A DNA stretch of 64,000 nucleotides from Scalesia atractyloides (GCA_947069175.1 CAMTDV010000013.1:31323725-31387724); one strand, 5' to 3'; numbered from the stretch's first letter, positions 1-12,419 are shown. The notes: generated by a model not told the origin, from the letters alone. Numbers and translations: made by a program.

Positions 1-799
1 AAGTCTAGGATCCCCCTTTGTACTTCTTCTTCCAAGTTCAACATGGCTTTGATTGTTTTAACGAACACTCTTCTTCTGTTGTTAAAGCGGATTATGAATC
101 TTCTGATTCCGAGGGTGTATCTCCATGAAACAATGGTTGCCATTTTTCTTCCTCTTAGAGTTTTTTTTTGTTTTTGAAATTTGGCGTTTTGGTTAAAGAT
201 AGCGTTTTAGTTTGATCAATTGAAAGTGATAATGGAAGTGATGGTAAGTCGCTTATATAATGATCTTTTTGGCGCGTAGTTTAGGAGGAATTTTTTTGTA
301 ATAAATGTTAATTAACTTTTAGGAACTGTTTGTTCACATCTATTTGTTAAGTCTGCAACGCGTTTTATCATTAAGTTTTGGCGTTTTGTATCATTGGCGT
401 TTTAGATAAGTATGTCGTTTCATCTGGAAGTGAATGTAGGTTAACGCGGGAATTTTGAATGGCATTTTGCTCATTAGTGTGGCGTTTTGTATTAGAGCAG
501 TAAAAAGACCCTTTTACCCTTAATGAAGCACGTCCAAGTAATAAAGTTGATGTTATTTACGAAAACTCCACCGCGCCATTATAATCCATAGATTGTTTTG
601 ATCCAATGGATGAGGGGCGTTCTCACCGTTTTCACACTTTTAGGCGTTTTCTCTAAATCCTCACCCTATATTTTATTAAAGTGGAATGAATTACATGTTA
701 ATAGAGCTGACGTACTTGTATTTTTTTGAATCAATTAGACATGTGCCATGCGCAAGGAAAAAACCAAGGTACCCTACTTCGAAGTCAAACAGGGTTGCA
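1..799. other. Non-coding flank with recurring GGCGTTTT motif
   Basis: I see no supportable gene here. The octamer GGCGTTTT or a one-base variant recurs at about 183, 201, 380, 396, 481 and 643, spread through ordinary AT-rich DNA. This looks like a decayed dispersed repeat (MITE-type), but I found no terminal inverted repeats to define it. Confidence 0.35.
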
Positions 800-1085
800 A
801 ACAAATCAATCGTTCAGCGAACCATTCATAAGCGTTCGATGAGATGTTAGTTTGTATCCGTTCGTTTAATAAATGAACGATCACGAACAAGAAATTTCAT
901 TCGTTTAGTTAAACAAACGAACATGAACAGGGGCTTCTTTTGTTCATTTATGTTCGTAAACGTGTTCGTTTGTGTTTCATAGTTTATCAGGGTTTTTAAC
1001 TTTTTATTGATGTACTTCAAAATTCTCACATGTAAATTATTTATTAGATATAGTGTATTACGTATTAGTGGTACTCCTTATTTCC
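800..1085. repeat. Dispersed repeat, copy 1
   Basis: A block rich in GTTCGTT and its complement AACGAAC (for example TAAATGAACGATCACGAAC followed by AAGAAATTTC) is repeated in diverged form at 4270-4565. Both copies are in the same orientation and run into a shared AT-rich tail. The internal complementarity suggests a non-autonomous DNA element. Family and exact ends are not determined. The short frames inside it are not genes. Confidence 0.5.
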
Positions 1086-2811
1086 TGGAAACCCTAGTTA
1101 TAAATTGACGTTCCTGCTCTCATATGCGCCCAACCACATTCCAGTCTTTGATTTAGTGTTTTTGGGCTCGTGTTCTTTGTCATTCTCAGTAAAAGATAAG
1201 AGTAGTTTGTGAACATATTATTTCCTTAACAAACGAAGACGAACAATATTGTATTTGAGTTTTACTGATACAAATTAACAAATTATCAAAAACGTTTTCA
1301 AGCACATATATGATTGTTTCAGAAAGGGGTTTTTGATATAGATTAAAAATTGACGAAAAACAAAACTAGTAACTAAGATGATTAAGATAGTAAAAACTAG
1401 TATCAACACATATGCAATTTCATCATTAACAATTATGGTGCGATGATATTTTAATTTAAATAGTTTGTATCAATACTTGATATCACGTTGTTCGGACATC
1501 AACTCCATTTAAAAGTCTAACCAAACATAGTTCATTGGTTAGAGTCATTCCGCTACTCTAAGTTCAAACAAAAAATAATTTTAAATTTAAGATCAAGAAA
1601 CACATAACAATTTAATAATCAGATCTCGTAACTGTTTCATATAAATGTTCAAATCAAACCAAACATGATGGCTATATCAATTATTAAAGAAAACAAAAAT
1701 ACTGAACACCTGAGAGCTAAACCAAAGAATTAAATCGTTCCTCATTGAAGAATAATTTAGAATTATTAATTTAATATAGTAAAGAACAAACTTTGTAATT
1801 AAAAAAATTGTTTTTTTTTTTTTTATTGCCACTGTGACATCAAGTGGCCTGCATTATTTAGTGGGCTATCTTCACGTAAACAGTCCAACAACAAAGGCCA
1901 CACATGTATTTTATTTTATTTATTCAAACCCAATTATATTAGCCCAAACAGCAGCCATACGCAGTAGAATTTTCCTTAAACCCCCTCCGTACGTTTCTGT
2001 TCTATCATCCCATAATTAATTGCCATTCCTCTTTAATCGTTTCATCTATGTTGATGTAATATTATCATAGGTATTACACAAGTTGATAAAACTAATGTTA
2101 CATTATTAATTTAGTAATAATAAAAAAGGTTATGTTTAAAATACATGTATTATATGGTTAAATAAATCAGTGTATTACATTAATAAAATAAAATATAATG
2201 TAATTTGTTAACATATACAATTATCAATGTATGTATTTAAAAATAAACATTGACGTGACAGTTATAGATTTTTATCACTTATTTTTTAAAACATATTTCT
2301 TTCAACTTGGTGTTAACTTTGATATATTTAACATATTGTATTTTTACTATTCTTATTATCCAACCAAATTAAATATTTGAATTTTTTTTAGAAAGTACTC
2401 ACAAAAACACTTATCATCATTTTTTTTTTGTTTTTTAAAAATATTTTAACCAACATAATTCTAAATTTGGTGAAGATTTAAGTAAAAACATAAGATTACT
2501 TAAAAAAATAATTATCATTTTCATATTAAATTCAATTGGTTAGTGATATAATAACTTCCTTTGATTAAAAAAATAAGTAATTACAAATTTAGTAAGAGAA
2601 AGAGGAGGGAAAACAAAAAAGTGGATGACTTCAATGGATGATCGTGTCCCCTATTGTTTTATTTTATTTTATAGTATAGATAGATACGTTCCCTTCGTAT
2701 CTTAGTTTCTTCATTTTGTAATCATTCATTCTTTTAAATTGTCGTCACTCGTAATCAACCCGCACCTACAAAAACAATAAAACCGTAGTAGACCTTGTTA
2801 ACAAAAAATAC
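1086..2811. other. AT-rich non-coding DNA
   Basis: No coding signal. The stretch holds A/T homopolymer runs (for example around 1801-1826) and otherwise unstructured AT-rich sequence. The 61-codon frame at 1834-2019 starts at GTG and has no recognisable protein features. Confidence 0.4.
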
Positions 2812-3210
2812 CCTATCAATCATCCTAATGAACCACTAATCATCCTAAACGTTCTTCGTTTAAAAAAATGTAGCATGAACGACCACCATTGTTCTAATTG
2901 ATCTATCAATCATCCTATAGACCATTAAACATCCTAAACAATCTTTATTGACACAAATGTAGACATTAATGTAGCATGAACAACCCTAGTTGACAATTAA
3001 TGGCCCTAATTGATCCATTAATCATCCTAATGGACCATTGATCATCCTTAAGGCCAATTCATTGACAAAAAAGGAGCATGAACAACCCTACTTAACCATC
3101 ACTCTCCTTAATTGACCTATCAGTCATTCTAATGGACCATTAATCACCCTAAACGATATTAATTGACAAAAATGTAGCATGAACAATCTTAGTTAACCAT
3201 CATCGCTATA
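2812..3210. repeat. Degenerate tandem repeat, about four units of 100 bp
   Basis: Four diverged units follow each other, each with the order: CTATCAATCATCCTAATG, a second CATCCTAAAC, TTGACAAAAATGTAGCATGAAC, then CCTAGTTGACCATTAATC-like sequence. The shorter word AATCATCCTAA repeats within each unit, so the array has two levels. A decayed minisatellite is the simplest reading. Confidence 0.65.
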
Positions 3211-3289
3211 TGTTTAAACAACGTGCATATGATCATCACTGTATATCTAAACCTTTTTTCATATTTTTTTTACTTAGTATGATTAATAA

Positions 3290-3465
3290 AAAAATCAACC
3301 ACACATATACAATTAATATTTACTTATTTTTTATTATTAGTTTTAATTCATTAATCAAACTAGTATTTACTTAATACTTATTTTTTATCATTAGTTTTTA
3401 TTTACTAGTCAATACTAGTATTTTCTTATTACTAATTTTTTATAATTAGTTTTTATTTATAACCA
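3290..3465. repeat. AT-rich direct repeat, about three units
   Basis: The word TTATTTTTTATNATTAGTTTT recurs three times at roughly 65-70 bp spacing, with ACTAGTATTT between copies. It lies directly left of the 13-bp hairpin at 3473 and may be part of the same decayed element. Confidence 0.5.
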
Positions 3466-3472
3466 TTATATC

Positions 3473-3502
3473 AAAAGATGTGGTTATAGAACCACATCTT
3501 TT
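3473..3502. repeat. Perfect 13-bp hairpin
   Basis: AAAAGATGTGGTT at 3473-3485 is followed by the 4-nt loop ATAG and the exact complement AACCACATCTTTT at 3490-3502. Partial copies of the arm recur to the right (around 3596 and 3630). The pattern fits the centre or fused ends of a small inverted-repeat transposon. Confidence 0.6.
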
Positions 3503-3784
3503 TAGCTCTTGATTTTTTTCAAAGCACTCATAAGATTGAGGTTACATAAACATCATCACATCTTTTGGCCCATGTTTTTTTTTAAAATAACTATAAGATG
3601 TGGTTTAGAGAGGGTAATCATATCTTTTGAAAACAATATAGCTTCTTTTGATCACTTATGTACCAATGATGTTTATGAATTTTATTGTTTTCACTGTTTA
3701 ATCTGTGTAGCACACAGATATCTAAGATGCTAACTTAGTATTATATATACACCTATTTATGCAATAAGAATAATAAGGCAAATA

Positions 3785-4072
3785 GAGGTGTTGATAAACC
3801 GTCTTAGATTAATTGGTTTGTGAGGAGACATCCCATGACCTTCCAATGTGGAGGTTATGGGTTGGACTCCTACTTGGTGCAATATTTTCCAGATGGGCCA
3901 AGGGTTTTATAACAACGGATCTTCGTACGATGGGTTTCCTTAGGAATGATGACGGGTCTAGTCACCAACGTTGTTTATATGCGCAGAGCGTGAATGACTT
4001 TGGCCAATGAATTTACGACCGCACTTATATAGTATTCATTTGTCGTTAAAATAAAAGAGGTGTTGATAAACC
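3785..4072 (+). mobile_element. tRNA-derived SINE with 16-bp target duplication
   Basis: The 16-mer GAGGTGTTGATAAACC is present at 3785-3800 and again at 4057-4072, exactly flanking a body of 256 bp (3801-4056). The body opens with an A-box-like TAGATTAATTGG, has a B-box-like GGTTGGACTCC about 55 bp later, and ends in an A-rich tail (GTTAAAATAAAA). Promoter boxes, A-rich 3' end and a long perfect target duplication are the hallmarks of a pol III SINE. The perfect duplication argues for fairly recent insertion. The 65-codon frame inside is not a gene. Confidence 0.8.
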
Positions 4073-4269
4073 CTAGAACATTGATGGTGAAGCGTTTCGA
4101 ATTTACTGCAAATGATTGAATTTAAAGATCGAGGTTATGTAAGGAATTTGTTTTTATACAAGATCGAGGTTATTTAAGGAATTTGTTTTTATACAAAATA
4201 AAAAATTTGCCTAAATTAAAAATAAAAAAAAAAGTCATGTGAAAGTATACAAAACATGGCCCGCAAATG

Positions 4270-4565
4270 AACCGAACATTCAGAAATAATTTGTAAACCG
4301 TTTAACGGAAAATTCGTTTGTGTTTATTCGTCTAACAAATGAATGAACACGAACAAGAAATTTCCTTCGTTTAACTAAATAAACAAACATGGCCATGCTC
4401 GTTCATTTATGATTGTTCGATAATGTGTTCGTTCATTTATGTTTGAATGTGTGTTCGATAATTTATTAGGGTCTTAAAACTTTTATATTTTATTAAATAC
4501 TTCTAAATCCTATTACTAGAATATTTAATAAACATTAGTGTATTTTATATTACATACCTCTTAAC
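4270..4565. repeat. Dispersed repeat, copy 2
   Basis: A diverged second copy of the block at 800-1085, sharing AACACGAACAAGAAATTTC, the GTTCATTTATG words and the following TTTATTAGGG(T) stretch, in the same orientation. Confidence 0.5.
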
Positions 4566-4858
4566 AATTTAGGGTTCACAACCTTCGCAAATCGCAGTTT
4601 TAAATTTTTTTCATCGCCACCTATAATGTTGACGTCGTCTTCTCGAGGACCAACGTCTTTCTAAAGATTTTAATTAATTATAATCAATTTGGATAGGTCA
4701 CGGTTTATCAAGTACAACGTAAACTTTTTGTGCTTTGCGAACATATGTCACGAGCTGTGTTTTGTTATTACATTTCAATACGTAAAACCAAGCAGTTGCG
4801 ACACGCGGAGATCTTTTACTAGTAAAAGACAATTATAAAATAACCAGACAAGAGGAGT

Positions 4859-5054
4859 TAACTTTAAAATTTAAACATTGAAGATATCCATTCACATCAT
4901 CCCTCCAACTTTGAATTCTCCCATCTTGTCTATGGACCATCACTTACACTAAGACAAAAGGAAATAACTTTAAAACTTAAAACATTGAAGATATCCATTA
5001 GCATTATCATCCATTCGCCAACTTTGAATTCTCCCATCTTGACTATGAATCAGC
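4859..5054. repeat. Direct tandem duplication, period about 106 bp
   Basis: TAACTTTAAAA...ACATTGAAGATATCCATT and CCAACTTTGAATTCTCCCATCTTG occur in the same order starting at 4859 and again at 4965. The two copies differ by scattered substitutions and small indels. Confidence 0.65.
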
Positions 5055-5204
5055 AACAACATTGGGCCTGAAGCCCACAGTTCCCGGGTTTGACCCATCT
5101 TAAGCCTGCATGGCTCGGTTTCGAAGGCCTAATGTACCTGAATCTTTTATTTAAGTAATTTATGCGTTTATTTAAAAGGTTAATTTAACTATTTTATAGT
5201 TTAT

Positions 5205-5415
5205 CTAGACGAGAGGCACACTAAACAGGTTTTTTTTTGGGTTTTGGCCTGTTTTTGATTGGGTAGAGGTGGAACCAGTTCCGATGGTTCCATTTCGGTT
5301 CCTTTTTCTTCGGCCGGGTCTGGAACTGGTCTGTACCTGCGGTTCGGGCAGGGAAGGAACCGGTTCTGCGTCAGGTCTGGAACTGGGTTTTTTGGGCACC
5401 TGTAGCTAGACCTAC
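5205..5415. repeat. Low-complexity GGTTCC/GGAACC dispersed repeat
   Basis: A run of GGAACCAGTTCC, GGTTCCATTTCGGTTCC, GGAACCGG words and TCTGGAACTGG. Self-complementary GGTTCC-type stretches of this sort are typical of decayed hAT-like non-autonomous elements in plants. The open frame across it is a by-product of the low complexity. Confidence 0.45.
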
Positions 5416-5940
5416 CAAATGTGGACTTTAATGGTATAGAACTTGATCGACTCTTTTTTTATTAAAAACCACAAAGCATGTCCGTTACAATAACTTTAAC
5501 TATCTATTTAACTAAACTAACATCTTGGAAAACAAGAAACATTACTGATTAACCACGTAAATAGGAAGCTAAATAAAGACTCTATATTTTTATCTAACAT
5601 ACGACTCTATAAATAAACCTTACTAGTTAACCTCTTAGACTATGGCAAGATTAGTCCGTCATACCTATCGTGTCAAATGGATTTGATGTACTAGTATTAA
5701 CATAGATACCATATCATATTACCTCAAAAGTATTCTCTTTGTTTATTTTTGCTTTCGCTTTGCGTCATATTCGAATTGATATGTTTATGGTCTGGTTTTA
5801 AAATTTGAATTCGGTTTGTTCCGGTTTTCAGTTACTACTTGTAACTTAAGAAAGCAAAGGCTATTCTACATCTGATATAATCAATCTCCATTATTCATAT
5901 TACAACATTTAACATAAATTTACAGATATTCACCCTATAT
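5416..5940. other. PSY 3' flank
   Basis: Non-coding AT-rich DNA downstream of phytoene synthase. The minus strand has an AATAAA-type word (TTTATT on the plus strand at about 5747), roughly 250 nt after the PSY stop, which could serve as a polyadenylation signal. I see no other gene. Confidence 0.3.
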
Positions 5941-5944
5941 CCTA

Positions 5945-5985
5945 ATACATACATACATATATATATATATATGTATATATAATAT
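5945..5985. repeat. ACAT/AT microsatellite
   Basis: ACATACATACAT followed by about ten AT units, just 3' of the PSY stop codon. It probably lies in or next to the 3' UTR. Confidence 0.8.
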
Positions 5986-5997
5986 GATATCATATAT

Positions 5998-8900
5998 CTA
6001 CAAGTCAATGGCCTTTGAAAGAGCTGCATTTCTTGATGGAGGAACAAGTGACTTGGCATAAGCAACTGGCAAAGAAACCAGCTTCTTGGGTTTACTTACA
6101 TATGCCCTTCTAGTGAAGTTATTATAATCATTGGCTTCAATCTCATCCAAGATTTGACGATACAGTAATAGCGATGCCCACACCTAATAACACCGAGATT
6201 ATATTTAGTTAAAATGTTTGAACACTCGTTTCGATAGCATCTATGTGATATTTATTAATAAGAAGATTTTGTTGTTTGAAGTTATAATAAACAAATAATG
6301 ATTAAAAAACCGATCATTGTGATAATCAAATTCGAAACACAAATCCAAGCATCCCTTAAACGAAGCTTGTGGTTTTCTTTTTAGGTAACCATGAGAATCT
6401 GTTACCAGAAAACTCATGGGACCACACCAATACTCTGCTAACCAATGAGATCAGGTAAAACACAACTTGCATTGGGCAGGTAGCCTTCAAAGGGGTTAAA
6501 GGCAGAAAACCAGTAGAAGATGGATGACAACCTAAGAACTCCGCCAAAGGGACTCAAGCGTTTACCAATGTGCCACCTCCTTGAAGGTTAAGCACGTGTT
6601 TTGAAGGAATAGATGATTGCCCGAATAATAAGATTAAGTTGTTAGATACTTACTGGCCATCTACTAGCCGAGCTTAGTTGTGTGACGCCTTGTTGTGCTT
6701 CATCAAAGAACGCTCTTGCCCTTTTAATCTGCTTTTTCATGAAGTTTCTCCATTTATCGGTTACTTTCCCGGCAAATATATCCTCATCTGATAGTCCTGA
6801 CTGTGCTAGTTCATCCTGTGGTAGATACACTCTTCCTCTTCTTGCACTATACCAAAAGCAACCACATCATAAGAACTATGCATATGCCTACGTTTACTAT
6901 TTATAATATTTGCTATAAATATTAGCCTGTTTGACCAAAAGTCAAATTTTTAGCATGCAAAGATAATTGTTTGACGTATTTGCAACAAACTTCTATGTTG
7001 TGATCAAGATTTTCTATAAAATGTTGAAATCCATAACAAATTGTTTTGATATACACGAAAAGTCAAAACTTTTGTCACACACTGACACCAAACACTTACT
7101 ATTTTTGGTATTTGCTACAGATATCAAGTGATATAAACAAGATTATGTTGGTTATGTTTCTAACTTATATTGAATGTAATCTCTTTGATCTCAAAAATCA
7201 AACTAAAACATTATCTAAACATAAAAAAGTGCGTACTCTTCTCCCACATCGCGTAGGATGTTGGTGAGTTGATTAGCAATTCCTAAAGCCAAAGCAGCAT
7301 TGTATACACTTTCCGTTGATGCTCGAGATTCAGGAGCAATACCCATTATAGGAACACTCATCAATCCAACCGTACCCGCCACATAATAGCAATACAAATA
7401 AAGCTCATCAAACGTCTTGTATCTCGACTTTCTAAGGTCCATCCTCATTCCTTCAATCATATCCTTAAAAGGCTGCAAACGCATCATTAAAACCGTCAAC
7501 AACATACGCAACAAAACAAGTTTGACTTAAATTTGTTAACTTTGACCTGAATGTCAACTGGGAACTTGGAGACGGTATCTGATAAAGCAGCATCGAGCAT
7601 GTCAAAGGGGCGACCGTTGAAAAGATCTTCAAGCCTTGATTCCCATCTATCTAAAGCTTTCGGTGTTATATGCGATGCATTTGGTCCGTCAACTAGCTCA
7701 TCAGTTCTCCTACACCACACTGTTTCAAGCAATAAAAACAGAAGATAAAAAGTTAAACATGAGAACCGTTGACCATTTCCAAAATATTATTTAACCATGT
7801 AAGTGTGCAGAAGTTTAAGATTATTAAGAATCAAAGAGCCTACTTCATTTCCTCTGTATAAAATATATACTTTGAATTATGCGGTCAAAGTCAAACAAGC
7901 TTATTTTCGACTTAAAAGTTGATAGGTGAAAGTATGTTCTTTCTGGTGCAACTATCCGGAATAAATCCAGTGAAATTCTACAAGTACTTTACATGTTTTG
8001 ATACACAAATATGCGCTAAAAGATTCAGATTAATAGAATCCATAATTCCATATCAGTTTTGCATTTAAAAAGTACTAGATTAGACTCAAAATCAAAGATT
8101 CTAATGAAATAGTTAGGCCAAAAGCACAAAAGTCAAAGCTGAAATCAAGGATTATGTAGTGAACAATCTACCAATTAGTGGAAAACTGGTATCATGGCAC
8201 AAGTAGACTTTAAGTTGACAAAGAAAGTAGGTAATTTTCTTGAAAATGACTAAAAACAATTTAAAAAATGTTCACATGATCATATCTAACAACCAAACAT
8301 TAAGATTTTTTAAGAATAAAGTCAGGAAAAGGTGTATGCTACACCAATCTCTTCTCTTGAATCTGCAAACATAGAAGATAGCCCGGGACCCGCAATCTCC
8401 GAGTTATCACCATAAACAGAAGATATTTTTCCAGGTTGATCAGTCTTAGTGTTCTTATTTCATAACAACAACAACATCAACATAAATTTTTTTTTAAAAG
8501 ATCTATATGGTCAAACAAAGATTTTAATATAGGTCGTAAACATAATTGACGATAATCCTCACCGTAGATCGCCCATATCGCTTTTCGCCTCTCCGGTGTC
8601 ATTAGCAGTGTCCCTGTAAACATTATATTAATAAATAATTCAATTAATTCAAACAATTCAAGCGAAAAAAATCAGTTGATTCAAGCAAAAAACATTAAAA
8701 AAAATCAGTTAATTCAAAGAATTCAAGCAATTTAAAAAAAAAGTAAATCAATTAATCCAAAACAATTCAAGCAATTTTTTCTTTTAAAAAAATCAGTTAA
8801 TTCAAGCAAAAAATTAAAAAAAACTCAGTTAATTCAAGCAGAAAATTTTAAAAATCAGTTAATCCAAACAATTCAAGCGAAATAATTCAAAAAAAATCCA

Positions 8901-9392
8901 GTTAATCCAAATAACTTATTTTCCTGCAAGAAACTCAAAAAATAAAATAAAGTAGAAAACAAACCAACCTAAATAAAATGTTTTAGCATACTCTGCACAA
9001 ACTTCACCACACCTATCATAAGCTTCACTCAACACCCCAAGTGTTCTAGGAAGCACAACATCAGGTTTCACCTCAACATCTTCCTTCTCTCTCATCTGCT
9101 CTTTAACCAAAGCTGCTTGTTTCAACACCACTTCATAAACCAACTGTTCAGAAGAAACAGCCAATTCCCCACTTGGGTTAGCCACCACCCTTGAAACAAA
9201 ATCTTTTTTTGTCCCATAATTCAATCCCATAAAATCTGCATTAATGTAGCTGGATTTACATTCATGTTTCTTACCACGATTCTTGATTTTTTCACTCCTC
9301 AAAAGTGTTCTTGATTTTGATAAAGTTTCAAACTTTGTGGTCTGCAAGAATCCAAATCTATTGCAAACAACCCAAATCAGAGCAACAGACAT
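5998..9392 (-). CDS. PSY: Phytoene synthase, plastidial (six coding exons)
   Basis: Condenses two geranylgeranyl diphosphates to phytoene in the plastid, the committed step of carotenoid synthesis. Coding exons in transcription order: 9392-8969, 8613-8563, 7719-7547, 7472-7237, 6846-6654, 6183-5998. All five introns are GT-AG and the phases join to 421 codons with no internal stop. ATG at 9392 sits in CCACCATG and starts MSVAL, as plant PSYs do. The first 65 or so residues are basic and Ser/Thr-rich, a likely transit peptide. The catalytic Asp motifs of the squalene/phytoene synthase family are both intact: DELVD at residues 165-169 and DVGED at 291-295. The body 115-420 is highly conserved, including the WCRRTDELVDGPN and NQLTNILRDVGED regions. 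At 420 aa it is full length. It is the only convincing host gene here. Which PSY paralogue it is cannot be told from sequence alone. Confidence 0.97.
6360..6602 (-). mobile_element. SINE-like insertion in PSY intron 5
   Basis: The intron between the last two PSY exons holds a GC-richer block, unlike its AT-rich surroundings. On the minus strand it reads ACATTGGTAAACGCTTGAG, then a B-box-like GGTTGTCATCC, and runs on to an A-rich end (AAAAAGAAAACC). The pattern resembles a tRNA-related SINE in the same orientation as the gene. I could not find a clear target duplication, so an exon relic or other repeat is possible. A CACGTG lies at its edge (6593-6598). Confidence 0.4.
8632..8912. repeat. Minisatellite filling PSY intron 1
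   Basis: Nearly all of the first intron (8614-8968) is a degenerate array of AATCAGTTAATTCAAGCAA followed by an A run, in at least seven imperfect units of about 35-50 bp. The splice sites at both ends stay outside the array. It could vary in length between accessions. Confidence 0.7.
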
Positions 9393-10341
9393 GGTGGGTA
9401 CAGACTACAATAGGGTACTTGAATGTGATAAAAAGATAAAAGTTTAGTGCTTTCAATAAAGATTTTGGTGTAGAAAGCACATACTAGAAATACCCACTAA
9501 AAACTTGTTTTTTAAAAAAAAAAAAAGATTGAAACCCCACTTCACATTCAGTGGAAAGATGATGAATTTCCCACAAAGATTGAAACTTTATGATTGAAAA
9601 TGGTGAAAATGAAGGGTTCTTGTTGATGATCAATTGGTTGAGGTTAAAAATCAACCAAAATAGCAGAGTGAAGAGATAACAAATTTAAAGAAACTGTGGA
9701 TCTAAATGGATGAGGGTATACAACTAAATGAGAACAAAGATTAAAACAAGTGGGACAAACCCCCCCAAAATTCATTCTAGTTGAGGAATGGGTGCTGCCT
9801 ATTTTTGGGCCACTCATTATAAAAAAAAATAGATTTGGACAGTCACCACATGTTAGGTTGTTTCATGATCTTTCTAGGGGAAAAACCTTTTAAAAAATGA
9901 AATAAAAGAAGTATAAAAAGAGGGTTTATGCTTTTATATTCTACAAGAATGTTAGTGAAATTGTTTTATGGAAATTTGGAGGGTAGAAAAGGACATGAAA
10001 AATACAAATAGGGTAGCCAACTTGTTTTAATGGGTGTGAGCCATTCAATATAAACTACAAATCATAAATTTGGGTGACGAAACTAGACCGTGATAAAAAC
10101 AGGTGGGCTAGAATGATAACTGATTTAAAAAAGTTTAAGTTTTAACCATTAGAAAGATGATCGACTTACAAGTTAACTTTTAACTTGTTTATCACTTTGA
10201 TTGAGTCCGTTAATCTATTTTGATCGTAAAACCACATGAATTATGGATTTCATTAATATGCCCGTTTATTAGCAATTTAATTTTTATCTTTGAGCGTTAA
10301 TCTTGATTTTAAAAAATCTAAACAATGTGAACTTTTTTTTA

Positions 10342-10349
<8 letters not shown>
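9393..10349 (-). promoter_or_regulatory. PSY 5' UTR and proximal promoter region
   Basis: Sequence directly upstream of the PSY ATG. On the minus strand a TATAAAA lies at about 9932-9938, roughly 540 nt before the ATG. This is a possible core promoter with a long leader, but other AT-rich words are nearly as good. There is no competing gene, so PSY regulatory elements are expected here. The transcription start is not defined by sequence alone. Confidence 0.35.

Positions 10350-10378
<29 letters not shown>
10350..10378. repeat. TG/TA microsatellite
   Basis: GTGTGTGT followed by about 14 TA units. Confidence 0.85.
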
Positions 10379-10381
<3 letters not shown>

Positions 10382-12419
10382 TAGTGCTAAAACATTGTAT
10401 ACTTTCTTTTATGCTTCCGCTCAAGAGCACCCACCACAAGATTTACACCTTGTTTTTTTTCTTTGGTAGGGATTATTATGGCACAAAAGTTTTGTTCTCC
10501 TTTCGTATGACAATTGTTTAGTTGTTAGTTGTTTTCATGGGATTTGGACAATCTCATTTTTGTTGCCTTCTTGCTTTAAAGACTTATTTGTTTTTATTTC
10601 CTTTGTTGAGGTGTTAGTTGCATCAGCGCGTATAGGGGGTGTTTGGAATTGCATGTTTCATTGTTCTAAATATTACTTTGAGGTGTAGGGACATAAAATA
10701 ATGTATAAATGTTATATAGTTTATTTTAAGAGTAAGCCCTACATTTTCGTCCTAACGGTTTGGTTAATTTCATCATTTTCATCCGACAAAATATTTGTAA
10801 CTTGGCTATCCGCATGGTTTCTAAAACTTGATATTTTCATCCATTTTATCAATCCCATCCGCTTTTTAGTGTTAAATCAGGGGTGTTATGTCATTTTATA
10901 CCAATTGGATGAAAATGTCAAGTTATAAACCCCGACTGCTTATTTTAATTCAAAACTAAATACATAAAAACATCGAAGTCTTCTATCTAAAACACTGCAA
11001 CTGTCTCGCATAAAAAGGGCCATCCCCATCCCCTCATCCATCCATCCATCTTCTTCGTTGAGCACCTGCAAAAAGAAATCACTCCCTCGTCTCCCTTTTC
11101 ATCTCTATTTAGATATGACCTACCTACAAACAATTTCGATCTACACCACCTAAAAACCCAAAAATATGGTTAACTCCTGTTTGTTCAATTTGGTCATCTA
11201 AAGATGTGTTTTTCTTTATCATTTACAAACAAATATTATCTTTATATAAATTATAAGAAAATAAATAGTGTTTTCTTTTGTCTTCTACTATATTTCGTTA
11301 TTTAGTACAAACCTTTTTATTTACAACCCATTATTTTAATTATTGTATTTTTTTTCTTTTACTTTAACCAAATTACTTTTCTAGCCCTTAATAGTTTTTT
11401 AGCAGTTTTTTAACGAATATGTTAATACCGTTTTAGACATATTTTTAACTTTTCTTTTCTTTTCTTTTCTATAACGATGAGCGTTTTGTTTTTAGTTTAG
11501 TTTTCTTAACGAATGTGTCGATACTCTTTTGAACATATTTTTCACTTTTCTTGCGCACCGAAACCGGCGGAGTTTATATCGTTTTCTTTTTTGTTTACCT
11601 TTGTTATTTATATATTGTCTAACTTTCTTATTATTTTTATGTTTAGAGCCGAGTTACAATGCAAATGGTATAGCACATTTAGATATCATTTTATTAATTT
11701 TACAAATTTATTTATCGGTTGTCATGGTGTACTATACGTTCTGAATTTCAACCGCGTCCTTACACAACGTACGGATAACTACGACCCTAGTTATATACAA
11801 TTTTTCCAAAGACGTGAACATTTTATGTAATTTATTTAACTTTTTATTAAGCTCTAAATTTTGTTTATGTTATTTTATGATTATAACTTTGAGCATATAT
11901 TTTTGTTTCTTTCTTATAACTTTTAAAATACGACATGTCTATTTTTATCTACATCTCGATATAATATTTTTTTGAAATCGGGTTGTGATTAGGGTTATCC
12001 AAATAACTCACGATGCTTGATGCTTGCTTGAAAAAGATCGTTTAATTTTTGGCTCCCTCGTTCATAACAATTTTAGTAATTTACCAAAATTTAAACTTTA
12101 TAATCATCTTAATTAGTTAACCAACGTGAAGGTGTGTGAGACTAAATTGTAAGATTTGAAACCTTAAACATGTTTAAACAATTAATCAATTTAATAATTA
12201 TGTGAAAATTTTTATATACGGATGCATAATTTGATACTACAACTTTATTTTGAATCAAACATTTATGTACTTATCGTATGATGCTTGTAGTTTCTTTGTT
12301 CATAAGTGACATATTTAATTATAGTGTCTATTTTCTAGAACTAACAAACATTCATTAAAAAACAAAAAGAATTCTATAATAAAATGACAAATATATTTTG
12401 TTGTAATACATGTGACCAT
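10379..12419. other. Non-coding upstream DNA
   Basis: No gene that I can support. The frames at 10303, 10701 and 11513-11830 are short, T-rich and match nothing I recognise. Around 10730-10930, phrases such as TTTTCGTCCTAACGGTTTGG suggest an old dispersed repeat. TTTTC repeats lie at 11451-11471. Confidence 0.4.

Noticed and set aside
7551..7748. Plus-strand frame across PSY exon 3
   Set aside because: It is the antisense shadow of the PSY exon; codon conservation is entirely on the minus strand.
11513..11830. 105-codon plus-strand frame
   Set aside because: Hydrophobic, Phe/Tyr-rich translation of T-rich DNA, overlapped by another frame, with no recognisable domain.
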